Assembly: GCA_052034255.1 (NCBI GenBank)
Contig: JBPOIU010000211.1
Coordinates: forward strand, 1 to 25,820
Origin: JADJEK01 sp052034255
GTDB taxonomy: Bacteria; Planctomycetota; B15-G4; JADJEK01
Length of the DNA: 25,820 nt
Direction: 5' to 3'
The position numbers and the translations under genes were made by a program. Numbering within the stretch: position 1 is the stretch's first letter; each line of letters opens with the position of its first letter. The notes below the pieces were generated by a model, which was not told the origin of the DNA, made no database searches, and worked only from the letters and a program-made list of their open reading frames with translations. Below, one piece after another: positions 1 through 7,761 of the stretch.

Positions 1-343
1 CATCATCCGCGAGCCGCGTCAATGCGAACCCGACGCCGAGGACGGCGCCGGCCGCGATCGCGAGGCTCCACAGGCGACCGAACGCCGGTCGCTTCGGGCC
101 GGCGAGGGCGGCCGACTTCAACGCGGCGAGCGTTTGCGCCGACAGCGTCGGCGCGCTCGGCAACGCCGCGTGCACCGCACCGATCGTCGCGCGGATCGAA
201 TCGCGCAGCGCGGCGAGTTCGGGTTCCGCGGCGCAGCGCGCGTTCCACTGCTCCGCGAGTTCCGGCTCGAGTTCATCGAGCACCAGCGCGGTCAACATCG
301 CGTGGGCATCGAGTTCCACAGGGTTCGTTTCGTTCGAGTTCAT
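1..343 (-). CDS. Anti-sigma/VWA (YfbK-type)-like membrane protein, N-terminal part, cut by window edge
   Basis: The frame opens with ATG at 343-341, reads leftward without a stop and leaves the window after 114 codons. The protein starts MNSNETNPVELDAHAMLTAL. Residues 15-62 resemble the helical N-terminal region of anti-sigma and YfbK-type VWA proteins: a 'LTALVLDELEPE' segment followed by an acidic helix ending 'ATIGAVHAAL'. Residues 91-108 (LWSLAIAAGAVLGVGFAL) form one predicted membrane segment, so residues 1-90 should be cytoplasmic and the unseen remainder outside the cytoplasm. The ATG overlaps the stop of the sigma gene (ATGA), which fits translational coupling of a sigma factor to its regulator. 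From planctomycete precedent the missing part may be a VWA domain, but no VWA residue is visible. Codon use matches the neighbours, with G or C in most third positions. The anti-sigma role is inferred from position, N-terminal pattern and topology. Confidence 0.72.
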   Translation of the reverse strand, partial: MNSNETNPVELDAHAMLTALVLDELEPELAEQWNARCAAEPELAALRDSIRATIGAVHAALPSAPTLSAQTLAALKSAALAGPKRPAFGRLWSLAIAAGAVLGVGFALTRLADD

Positions 344-945
344 GATCGACCTCCGCGGGATTCCCGCGTCGACACGACGGCAAGAGTGGGGGACAGACGC
401 GCGGACAGAACCTTCAGGCCTTCGGAGATCAGCCAGCCGACCGTGCCGATCTTCTTCCCCGTCGTCTGCGCGATCTCCTTGTAGGACATCTCGTGGAACA
501 ACCTCAGCACTAGGGCTTCGCGTTGATCGTCCGGGAGGATCTTCAGTCCCTCGAGAACGGCCGCGCGCAGTTCGCGCGCCTCCATTCCGTCGTCGTGCGA
601 CTCCGGGGACGAGCTCGCCTTCTCCCGCGCATCGCGCCGTTTCTCGCTGCGCAACAATTCCATGGCTCGGTTCCTCGCGACTCGATGCAGCCACGCGACG
701 AGGTGCGCCCGCTCGAGCGAGGGGGATCCACGGACCTCATCGGGGAGCACGGGCGGCTGCTGCGCGAGCTTCAGCAAGGTGTCCTGGCATACGTCCTGCG
801 CTACGCGCGAGGACGCTTCGGGCCCGATCAAAGCGGTGATCGCGCGCAGCAGATGCGCGCCGTGGCGAGCGACCAACGCTTCGAACGCCGCGGGGTCCCC
901 GCGGACGTAGGCCATGAGCAAGGTGCCGTCGCTTGGCTCGTTCAT
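340..945 (-). CDS. ECF-type RNA polymerase sigma factor
   Basis: A 201-residue protein of normal ECF length. Region 2 spans about residues 10-105, from 'LLMAYVRGDPAAFEALVARH' to the basic 'ARNRAMELLRSEKRRD' that would contact core polymerase and the -10 element. An acidic linker follows (about 108-125). Region 4 spans about 130-185, with 'LPDDQREALVLRLFHEMSYK' and then the helix-turn-helix 'IAQTTGKKIGTVGWLISEGL', which should read the -35 element. The form 'GTVGWLISEGLK' resembles planctomycete ECF factors paired with VWA/anti-sigma membrane proteins. The start is ATG at 945-943, with GGA six bases upstream. The stop TGA (342-340) overlaps the next start. No C-terminal sensory extension is present, so control probably comes from the downstream membrane protein. 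The target regulon cannot be read from this sequence. Confidence 0.93.
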   Translation of the reverse strand: MNEPSDGTLLMAYVRGDPAAFEALVARHGAHLLRAITALIGPEASSRVAQDVCQDTLLKLAQQPPVLPDEVRGSPSLERAHLVAWLHRVARNRAMELLRSEKRRDAREKASSSPESHDDGMEARELRAAVLEGLKILPDDQREALVLRLFHEMSYKEIAQTTGKKIGTVGWLISEGLKVLSARLSPTLAVVSTRESRGGRS

Positions 946-956
946 TTGCGTTCCGT

Positions 957-981
957 GTCCGGGGGTGCAACGGCACCGGAC
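957..981. promoter_or_regulatory. Imperfect inverted repeat upstream of the sigma gene
   Basis: On the plus strand GTCCG (957-961) pairs with CGGAC (977-981), and GTGC (965-968) pairs with GCAC (973-976) around an AACG loop. Three G residues bulge at 962-964. It lies 12-36 bases upstream of the sigma start codon, so it could be an operator or a leader hairpin. Short GC-rich inverted repeats arise often by chance in this DNA, so this is a weak candidate. Confidence 0.25.
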
Positions 982-1125
982 CTGGGGTTCTTGGTGGAGT
1001 TCACGAAACTCGAGGAATCGAGACGCAAACGTGGAGGCTCGAGGCGATCAGGAAGGCCGGCTTTCTGGATCTTCGGGCATTGCTGGGTCCACGGACTCCC
1101 GGCAGAAGTTGTCGGCCGAGCGACC

Positions 1126-1220
1126 GGGAGGCAGGGGACGAGGGGTGCAGGAGGCAGGGAGCAGGGAGAGCAGGGGACCTGGAGAGCAGGGGACCTGGAG
1201 AGCAGGGAGCGCAGGGGAAC
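1126..1220. repeat. Purine-rich degenerate repeat with a perfect 16-bp tandem duplication
   Basis: The plus strand is almost pure purine with regularly spaced C, built on GGAG-GCAGGG units. GGAGGCAGGG occurs at 1127-1136 and 1150-1159. The 16-mer GGAGAGCAGGGGACCT occurs exactly twice head to tail (1165-1180 and 1181-1196), and a third copy starts at 1197 and decays after 11 bases. The composition differs sharply from the alternating CG-rich coding DNA around it. Its function is unknown. Confidence 0.85.
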
Positions 1221-1413
1221 ATTTGGTTGAGTGCTCGCTTGGGGCGGCCCAGTTCCCAAACCCGAGCACGGACCGGGTCTTCGCCGGCGTCGCGGACGCT
1301 TGCCCGGCGTCGGGAATGTTTCACCGTTCATTGGTCGCTCGTTCGCATTGCTGTTCGCTCGGCACAGTCGGTGCGGAATCCGAATCGCGGCCTACGCTCG
1401 ATCCCACCACGCC

Positions 1414-1418
1414 GGAGG
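1414..1418 (+). promoter_or_regulatory. Ribosome binding site deciding the TTG start of ppsA
   Basis: GGAGG sits five bases before TTG at 1424-1426. The frame remains open much further upstream, with an ATG at 1318, but upstream codons give an unrecognisable sequence while family similarity starts just after the TTG. Confidence 0.65.
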
Positions 1419-1423
1419 CGATC

Positions 1424-3721
1424 TTGACCGAACTCTGTCTTCCGTTCGCTCGGCTCGGGCGCGGCGACGTCGCCGCCGTCGGCGGCAAGGGTGCCAACCT
1501 CGGTGAGCTCGCGCGCGCCGGGCTCCCCGTTCCCGACGGGTTCGTCGTCTCCGCCGCCGCGTTCCTCGCGACCCTCGACGCGGCCGGGATTCGCGGCACG
1601 TTGACGCAACGCTTCGACGCGCTGCGCGTCGACGACGCCGCGGCGCTGGCGGACGTCAGCGCCACGTCGCGCGCGCTCGTGCTCGGCGCGTCGTTGCCCT
1701 CCTCGTTGCGCCACGCCGTCGTCGCGGCGTATCGCGCGATCGGCGCGGGCCGCGTCGCGGTGCGTTCGTCGGCGACCGCGGAGGATTCGGCGACGACATC
1801 GTTCGCGGGCATGCACGAGACGTTCACCAACGTGCTCGGGGAGGACGCCTTGGTCACGGCGATCCTGCGTTGCTTCGCGTCGGCCTACGCGCCGCGCGTA
1901 CTCGCGTATCGCAAGGCGCGGGAACTGCGCGACGAGCCGGTGCTCGCGGTCGTCGTCCAATGCATGATCGACTCCGAGCGCTCCGGCGTGATGTTCACCG
2001 CCGATCCCGCGAGCGGCGATCGCACGAAGATCGTCGTCGAAGGCGCGTTCGGGCTCGGCGAAGTCGTCGTCGGCGGCTTGGTCGAACCCGACACGTACGT
2101 CGTCGCGAAGGACGGGCCCCGGCTCGAATCCGCGCGCATCGGCGTCAAGACGTTTCGCATCGAGCGCGGCCCCGATGGAGCCGAGCGGCGCGTCGAACAC
2201 GATGCGGCGCGCGCGCGCGAACGCGTGCTGAGCGATGCCGAAGTCCTGGAATTGGCGCGCTTCGGACAACGCATCGAAGACCACTACGGATCGCCCCAGG
2301 ACATCGAATGGGCATACGCGCAGGGTCGCTGGTCGATCCTGCAGACGAGGCCGATCACGACGCTCGAACCGATGCGAGCCGGCGCGCCGGACGTCGCGAA
2401 CTCAGCGGCGGCGGCTGCCGGCGCCGACGCGTTGGTCTGCGGACTCGGCGCCGCGCCTGGCATCGCGTCCGGCCCGGTCCGCGTGTTGGCAGCGCCGAGC
2501 GAGGGCGAGTCGCTGGCTCCCGGTTCGGTCCTCGTCGCGCCGATGACCGCTCCCGATTGGGTGCCGACGTTGCGCAAGGCGGCAGCCGTGGTCACGGACG
2601 GCGGCGGCATGACGTGTCACGCGGCCATCGTCAGCCGCGAGCTGCGGATTCCCTGCATCGTTGGTGCGCGCACGGCGACGCGCGTGCTGCGCGACGGCGA
2701 GATCGTGACCGTGGATGGAGCGAAGGGGCGCGTGACCGCTGGCAAGCCGGTCGAACGGGCCACGGTGCCGGCCGAGCCGAGCGCGCCCGCCAGCGCACCC
2801 GCTGGCGCTCGTGAATCGCTGGCGACACGCATCTACGTGAATCTCGCGATGAGCGATCAGGCCGAGCGCGCGGCCGCGGAGGACGTCGACGGCGTCGGCC
2901 TGCTGCGCGCCGAGTTCATGCTGTTGAACGCGCTGGGGGGGCAGCATCCGAAGCAACTGGTGGCGAGCGGCGGCGCCCGCGAGTTCGTCACGAAGATGAC
3001 CGCCGAACTCTTGCGCATCACGCGCGCGTTCGCCCCGCGGCCCGTCGTCTATCGGACCTACGACTTCCGCACCAACGAGTTCCGCGGACTGAAGGGCGGC
3101 GCCGCGTTCGAGCCCAAGGAAGAGAATCCGATGATCGGCTACCGCGGTTGCTTCCGCTACGTGAAGGACCCGGAGCTGTTCGACCTCGAACTCGAGACGC
3201 TGGCGCGCGTGCGGCAAGAGACGCCGAACCTGCACGTGATGATCCCGTTCGTCCGCACGCGATGGGAACTCGCGCGCTGCATCGAGCGCATCGATCGCAG
3301 TCCGCTGCGAGGCGATCGCACGCTGTTGCGCTGGGTCATGGCGGAAGTGCCTTCCGCCGCGTATTGGATCCCGGAGTACGCGAAGCTCGGAATCGATGGC
3401 GTGTCGATCGGCAGCAACGACCTCACGCAATTGATGCTCGGCGTCGACCGCGATTCGGAGATCTGCGCCGAGCTGTTCGACGAAGCCGACGGCGCGGTGC
3501 TCGATGCGATCGGCCGGATCCTCGCCGCCTGCAAGACGGCCGGCATCACGTCGTCGTTGTGCGGCCAGGCGCCGTCGAATCGGCCCGCGTTCGCGGAGAC
3601 GCTGGTGCGCATGGGAATCGACTCGATCTCGGTCAACGTCGACGCGGTAGCGGCGGCGCGGCGCGCCGTCGGCGTGGCCGAGCGTCGACTGATGCTCGAA
3701 GCCGCACGGAGGCACGCGTGA
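1424..3721 (+). CDS. ppsA: Phosphoenolpyruvate synthase (pyruvate, water dikinase)
   Basis: The enzyme converts pyruvate, ATP and water to PEP, AMP and phosphate (EC 2.7.9.2), the entry to gluconeogenesis from pyruvate, in the cytoplasm. The product is 765 residues, close to the usual size of about 790. Domains in order: an ATP-grasp N-terminal domain starting 'VGGKGANLGELARAGLPVPD' (about 19-38) and continuing through 'RVAVRSSATAEDS'; the swivelling phosphohistidine domain with 'GGGMTCHAAIVSREL', placing the phosphorylated His at residue 399; and a C-terminal TIM barrel with 'SIGSNDLTQLMLGVDRDSE' and 'CGQAPS', where Cys713 is the likely catalytic acid. 'TCHAA' together with 'CGQAPS' favours PEP synthase over pyruvate phosphate dikinase. 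The start is TTG with GGAGG five bases before. The stop overlaps the next start (GTGA), so it heads a coupled operon with formate dehydrogenase. No regulatory kinase gene is visible nearby. Confidence 0.93.
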   Translation: MTELCLPFARLGRGDVAAVGGKGANLGELARAGLPVPDGFVVSAAAFLATLDAAGIRGTLTQRFDALRVDDAAALADVSATSRALVLGASLPSSLRHAVVAAYRAIGAGRVAVRSSATAEDSATTSFAGMHETFTNVLGEDALVTAILRCFASAYAPRVLAYRKARELRDEPVLAVVVQCMIDSERSGVMFTADPASGDRTKIVVEGAFGLGEVVVGGLVEPDTYVVAKDGPRLESARIGVKTFRIERGPDGAERRVEHDAARARERVLSDAEVLELARFGQRIEDHYGSPQDIEWAYAQGRWSILQTRPITTLEPMRAGAPDVANSAAAAAGADALVCGLGAAPGIASGPVRVLAAPSEGESLAPGSVLVAPMTAPDWVPTLRKAAAVVTDGGGMTCHAAIVSRELRIPCIVGARTATRVLRDGEIVTVDGAKGRVTAGKPVERATVPAEPSAPASAPAGARESLATRIYVNLAMSDQAERAAAEDVDGVGLLRAEFMLLNALGGQHPKQLVASGGAREFVTKMTAELLRITRAFAPRPVVYRTYDFRTNEFRGLKGGAAFEPKEENPMIGYRGCFRYVKDPELFDLELETLARVRQETPNLHVMIPFVRTRWELARCIERIDRSPLRGDRTLLRWVMAEVPSAAYWIPEYAKLGIDGVSIGSNDLTQLMLGVDRDSEICAELFDEADGAVLDAIGRILAACKTAGITSSLCGQAPSNRPAFAETLVRMGIDSISVNVDAVAAARRAVGVAERRLMLEAARRHA

Positions 3722-5136
3722 ATCCACTCGAATGGGCGCGCCGACGCGCCGGGGGCGGTGCGCCGCTGCGGCCGCTCGACGCGTTGCGCGGCGCCGTGAC
3801 GGAAGCCGACGCCGTGCAGCGCAGCGGGCTGTCGCCGGCCTGGCTTTCCGGCATCGCGTCGTTCTACGACCACCTCGACGACGAGGGCGCCGCGATGGTC
3901 TGCACCGGCACGGCCTGCGCGTTCGCGGGGCCGTGCACACACGCGCGGGTCGCTCCGCGTCCCGTCGCGTGTCTCGGTCGGTGTCACGAGGCGCCGTACG
4001 ACGCGCACTCGACTCCGGCGCGCATTCCGTATCGCGCGCTGGTCCAGAAGCCGGTCGTGCTGCGCGGCCTGCTCGATTCCAACGATCCGTTGCGCGAATA
4101 CGACTTGCCCGACGGGGCGACCATCCTCGAGGTCATGCGTGCGTCGGGATTGCGCGGTCGCGGCGGAGCGGCGTATCCGACCGGAGCGAAGTGGGCGACG
4201 GCGCGAGCGACGCCGGCGCCGGAACGCTTCGTGGTGGCGAATGGCGACGAGGGTGATCCCGGCGCGTTCGTCGATCGCCTGTTGCTCGAGGAAGCGCCGC
4301 ATTGCGTACTCGCGGGCATGCTCGCGTGCGCGCGCGCGATCGGCGCGGGTCGCGGCATCGTCTACGTGCGTTCGGAGTATCCGCGCGCGGTCGATCGCGT
4401 GAACCGCGCGATCACGGAAGCGAAGGCTGCCGGCAAGCTCGAGGGCTTCCACGTCGAAGTGCTGCGCGGCGCCGGCTCGTACGTGGCCGGCGAAGAGACG
4501 GCGTTATTGCGGTCGATCGAGGGCTTGCGCGCGGAGCCGCAAGTGAAACCGCCGTATCCCGCGGAACGCGGGCTGCACGGCTTGCCGACGATCGTGCAGA
4601 ACGTGGAGACGCTGGCGGTCGCGCCGTGGGTCGTCGCGCACGGCGCGCGCGCGGACACCAAAGCGATCTGTCTGTCCGGAGCGATCGCGCGGCCCGGCGT
4701 GGTGGAGATCGCGCTCGGCACGCCTTTGCGTGACGTCCTGCTGCGCGGCGGCGGCGGTCCGTTGCCGCAGCGGCCGTGGAAGATGGCGCTGATCGGCGGC
4801 CCGATGGGGCGCGTCCTGCGCGAAGACGAGTTCGACGTCCCGTTGGCCTACGACGCACTGCCGGGGCTCGGCCACGGCGGCATCGTGTTGCTCGATCACC
4901 GCGTCGGCGCACGTGCCCTGGCCGAGCACCTGTTCGGGTTCGCCGCGCGCGAATCGTGCGGAGCCTGCGCTCCGTGCCGCATCGGTTGCGCTCAATTGCC
5001 GAGTCGTCGGACTCCCGAGAGCTTCGAGCGCCTGCTGCGCACGATCGAGAGCGGCAGCCTGTGCGGCTTCGGCCAAGGCGTGCCGCGGCCGCTGCGCGAT
5101 CTGGTGCGCGCGTTCCCCGAGGAGATGTTCCCGTGA
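3718..5136 (+). CDS. fdsB: NAD-dependent formate dehydrogenase beta subunit, fused NuoE/NuoF type
   Basis: A 472-residue diaphorase subunit expected to pass electrons from the alpha subunit through Fe-S centres and FMN to NAD+. Residues about 20-110 form a short NuoE-like domain: 'SGLSPAWLSGIASFY', then C62-x4-C67 and C85-x3-C89, the four ligands of a [2Fe-2S] cluster. Residues about 140-460 are NuoF-like: the NADH/FMN site 'GLRGRGGAAYPTGAKW', then 'NGDEGDPGAF' and 'GAGSYVAGEETALLRSIEG'. The C-terminal [4Fe-4S] motif is C414-x2-C417-x2-C420 with C449. The start is GTG at 3718, overlapping the ppsA stop. The frame is open upstream inside ppsA, but that part is shadow. The retained NuoE cysteines may replace a separate FdsG subunit, which is absent here. 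Complex I or NAD-reducing hydrogenase is less likely, because the partner is a formate-dehydrogenase-like molybdoprotein and no hydrogenase gene is present. Confidence 0.88.
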   Translation: MNPLEWARRRAGGGAPLRPLDALRGAVTEADAVQRSGLSPAWLSGIASFYDHLDDEGAAMVCTGTACAFAGPCTHARVAPRPVACLGRCHEAPYDAHSTPARIPYRALVQKPVVLRGLLDSNDPLREYDLPDGATILEVMRASGLRGRGGAAYPTGAKWATARATPAPERFVVANGDEGDPGAFVDRLLLEEAPHCVLAGMLACARAIGAGRGIVYVRSEYPRAVDRVNRAITEAKAAGKLEGFHVEVLRGAGSYVAGEETALLRSIEGLRAEPQVKPPYPAERGLHGLPTIVQNVETLAVAPWVVAHGARADTKAICLSGAIARPGVVEIALGTPLRDVLLRGGGGPLPQRPWKMALIGGPMGRVLREDEFDVPLAYDALPGLGHGGIVLLDHRVGARALAEHLFGFAARESCGACAPCRIGCAQLPSRRTPESFERLLRTIESGSLCGFGQGVPRPLRDLVRAFPEEMFP

Positions 5137-7754
5137 AGCTGCACGTGAACGGTCGGGAAGTGGATGCGACGGGGTCGCTGCTGGCGACGTGCGCGAACGC
5201 CGGTGTCGACGTGCCCACGCTGTGCTTCGACGAGCGGACGTCGGTCGGCGGTCATTGCCGCGCCTGCATGATCGAAGTCGACGGCCGCATGGTCGCCGCC
5301 TGCGCGACACCCGCGCGCGCCGGAATGCGCGTCGAAACCGAGACCGAAGCGCTGCGCGACTATCGCCGCGACCTCGCGGAGCTGGTGTCTTCGGAAGCCG
5401 ACGCGCAGGGCGCGGCCGCGGCGCTGCTGCGCCGCTGTGGCGCCGATGGCTCGCGCTATCCGGCGTTGCCGCGCTCCCGTGTCCGCGACGCGACGCATCC
5501 GTATCTGCGGATCGACCTGTCGCGCTGCGTCCATTGCCGGCTGTGCGTGCGCGCGTGCGCCGAACTCGCCGGCCGCTTCGTGTTCGCGATGACGGGCCGC
5601 GGCGCGGACAGCGCGATCGGCTTCGGCGACACGGCGTTCGCGGAGACCGACTGCGTGTCGTGCGGCGCCTGCGCTTCGGCCTGTCCGAGCGGCGCGATCA
5701 CCGACGTCGACCGCGAGCGGGCCGCGTCGCCGGACGAACACGTCGTCACGACGACGTGTGGCTATTGCGGCGTGGGCTGCGGGCTCGACGTGCGCGTCGC
5801 GGGCGACTCGATTCGCGCGATCGACGGCGCGCGCGGTGAGCCGAACCACGGTCATCTGTGCGTGAAGGGCCGCTACGCACACACGTTCGTGCGGCATCCC
5901 GAACGGCTGACGACGCCGCTCGTGCGGGTGGACGGCAAGCTCGTGCCCGCGTCGTGGGACGAGGCCTATGCGCGCGTGGCGCATGAGTTCCTGCGCCTGC
6001 GCGGCCACGTCGCCGTGTTGTCGTCGGCGCGCTGCACCAACGAAGAGAACTACCTCGCGCAGAAGTGGGCGCGCACCGCGCTGGCGACGAACGACGTCGA
6101 TTGCTGCGCGCGCGTCTGCCATGCCCCGAGTGCCGCCGGCATGCGCGGCATGCTCGGTGCGGGGGCGGCGACCAACGCCTACGCCGACGTGGATCACGCC
6201 GACCTGCTGTTCGTCTGCGGCTCGAACACGACGGCGAGCCATCCTGTGATCGGTCAGCGCGCCTTGCGAGCCGTCCTCGAGAAGCGCGCACACCTCGTCG
6301 TCATCGATCCGCGCCGCACGGAGCTCGCCGCGATGGCGGACGTGCATTTGGCTCCGCGGCCGGGCACGAACGTCCCGCTGCTGCAGTCGATCGCGCACGT
6401 GATCATCGCCGAGGACTTGGTCGACGCGGACTTCGTCGCCGCGCGCACCGAGGGCTTCGACGCGCTGCGTGATGCGTTGCGCGCGTGGTCGCCCGAGGCC
6501 ACGCAAGCGTGGACCGGCGTCGCGCCCGAGCTCGTGCGTCGCGCTGCGCGCCTGTACGCGACCGCGCGAGCGCCGATGCAAATGCATGGACTCGGCGTCA
6601 CCGAACACCATCAGGGCACCGAAACCGTGCGCTTGTTGTGCAATCTGGCGTTGCTCGTGGGCGCGATCGGGCACGAAGGTGTCGGCGTCAATCCGTTGCG
6701 CGGCCAGAACAACGTCCAGGGCGCCGCCGACATGGGCTGCCAGCCGGACTTGCTCGCGGGTTACGCGCCGGTCGTCGACGCCGCCGCGCGCGAGCGCTTC
6801 GCGCAGGTCTGGGGCCAACCGTTGCCGACGCGTGCCGGACGCACGTTGCCGCGCATCTACGACGCGATCGAGCACGGGGACGTGCGCGGACTCTTCATCT
6901 TGGGCGAGGACGTGGTGCAGACGGATCCGGACGCCGAACGCGTCCGCGAGCGCCTGGCGCGCCTCGAATGCCTGGTCGTCTGCGAGATCTTCCGCTCGGC
7001 GACCACGGAGTTCGCGCACGTGGTCTTGCCCGGCGCGAGCTTCCTCGAGAAGGACGGCACGTTCACGAGCGGCGAGCGTCGGGTGCGTCGTGTGCGCCGC
7101 GTGCTGCCGCCGCCCGGCGACGCGCGGCCGGATTGGCGCATCCTGCTGGACCTGATGCAGCGTACGGGCGCTCCGCAACCGTTCACCGCTCCGGAGACGA
7201 TTTGGGACGAACTGCGCCGTGTCGCTCCGGCGTTCGCGGGCGCGAGCTACGCCGCGATCGATGCCGCCGGTCTGCAATGGCCGGTCACCGCCGCGACGCC
7301 GCATGGCTCGGCGCTGCTGCATCGCTCCGCGTTCGCGACCGCGGGTGAAGGCCGGGCGAGCTTCGCGATCGTGGAGTTCGTGCCGTCCCCGAGCGTCGTG
7401 ACGCGCGAGCGACCGCTGGTGCTGGTCACGGGGCGCGTGCTCGAGCACTACAACTCGGGCTCGATGACGCGGCGCACGCGCAACGCGGCGTTGGTCCTGT
7501 GCGACGTCCTCGAGATCCACCCGGACGACGCGCGCGCGCGTGGCATCCACCACGGTGCGGCTGTCCGCGTGAGCAGCGCGCAGGGCGTCGCGCACCTGAC
7601 CGCGCACGTGACCGACGCGATTCGTCCGGGAGTCGTGTTCACGTCGTTCCATTTCCCCGCGAGCGCGACCAACGACGTGACGAGCGACGTGGTCGACCGC
7701 GTCACGGACTGCCCCGAGTACAAGGTCACGCCGGTCGACGTCGCGCGCGCGTGA
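5133..7754 (+). CDS. fdsA: Formate dehydrogenase alpha subunit, molybdenum/tungsten bis-MGD, cysteine active site
   Basis: An 873-residue catalytic subunit that should oxidise formate to CO2 and pass electrons to the beta subunit in the cytoplasm. It opens with a [2Fe-2S] ferredoxin domain (C31, C42, C45, C57). Two [4Fe-4S] motifs follow at C132-C142 and C174-C184, the second reading 'CVSCGACASACPSGAI'. The Mo-domain cluster has C209, C212, C216 and C243, and 'CVKG' supplies the conserved Lys245. The active-site stretch 'NDVDCCARVCHAPSAAGM' has Cys329 (TGC, 6117-6119) where other enzymes carry selenocysteine, followed by His330. The C-terminal dinucleotide-binding domain includes 'RPLVLVTGRVLEHYNSGSMT'. 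The His-Cys3 cluster motif common between the ferredoxin domain and the first [4Fe-4S] site is not visible: residues 84-128 contain only one Cys. The GTG start overlaps the beta-subunit stop. No fdhD maturation gene or signal peptide is seen. Confidence 0.92.
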   Translation: MKLHVNGREVDATGSLLATCANAGVDVPTLCFDERTSVGGHCRACMIEVDGRMVAACATPARAGMRVETETEALRDYRRDLAELVSSEADAQGAAAALLRRCGADGSRYPALPRSRVRDATHPYLRIDLSRCVHCRLCVRACAELAGRFVFAMTGRGADSAIGFGDTAFAETDCVSCGACASACPSGAITDVDRERAASPDEHVVTTTCGYCGVGCGLDVRVAGDSIRAIDGARGEPNHGHLCVKGRYAHTFVRHPERLTTPLVRVDGKLVPASWDEAYARVAHEFLRLRGHVAVLSSARCTNEENYLAQKWARTALATNDVDCCARVCHAPSAAGMRGMLGAGAATNAYADVDHADLLFVCGSNTTASHPVIGQRALRAVLEKRAHLVVIDPRRTELAAMADVHLAPRPGTNVPLLQSIAHVIIAEDLVDADFVAARTEGFDALRDALRAWSPEATQAWTGVAPELVRRAARLYATARAPMQMHGLGVTEHHQGTETVRLLCNLALLVGAIGHEGVGVNPLRGQNNVQGAADMGCQPDLLAGYAPVVDAAARERFAQVWGQPLPTRAGRTLPRIYDAIEHGDVRGLFILGEDVVQTDPDAERVRERLARLECLVVCEIFRSATTEFAHVVLPGASFLEKDGTFTSGERRVRRVRRVLPPPGDARPDWRILLDLMQRTGAPQPFTAPETIWDELRRVAPAFAGASYAAIDAAGLQWPVTAATPHGSALLHRSAFATAGEGRASFAIVEFVPSPSVVTRERPLVLVTGRVLEHYNSGSMTRRTRNAALVLCDVLEIHPDDARARGIHHGAAVRVSSAQGVAHLTAHVTDAIRPGVVFTSFHFPASATNDVTSDVVDRVTDCPEYKVTPVDVARA

Positions 7755-7761
7755 TCAGCGG

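Larger units (their letters stand above)
946..1423. other. Non-coding divergent region between the sigma factor and ppsA
   Basis: This 478-base stretch separates the divergent sigma factor (minus) and PEP synthase (plus). Open frames cross it on both strands, but their predicted proteins are low-complexity Arg/Ser/Pro/Gly strings with no recognisable family. It holds an imperfect hairpin next to the sigma start (957-981), a purine-rich degenerate repeat (1126-1220) and the ppsA ribosome binding site (1414-1418). I found no convincing paired -35/-10 hexamers. Both promoters should lie here. Confidence 0.7.

Noticed and set aside
1126..1220. CRISPR array
   Set aside because: The repeat is degenerate and contiguous with no unique spacers, and no cas gene is present.
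914..1423. In-frame N-terminal extension of PEP synthase from 914
   Set aside because: It would overlap the sigma gene and read through the purine repeat. Family similarity begins only after TTG 1424, which has a good ribosome site.
3148..3717. In-frame extension of the FDH beta subunit into ppsA
   Set aside because: It lies wholly inside ppsA and is Arg-rich, while the NuoE-like domain begins after GTG 3718.
4992..7652. 886-codon open frame on the minus strand
   Set aside because: It is antisense to the formate dehydrogenase genes with no recognisable domain.
3718..7754. NAD-reducing hydrogenase or complex I module
   Set aside because: The large subunit is a bis-MGD enzyme with the formate dehydrogenase active-site motif 'CARVCHAPS', and no Ni-Fe or Fe-only hydrogenase cysteine pattern is present.
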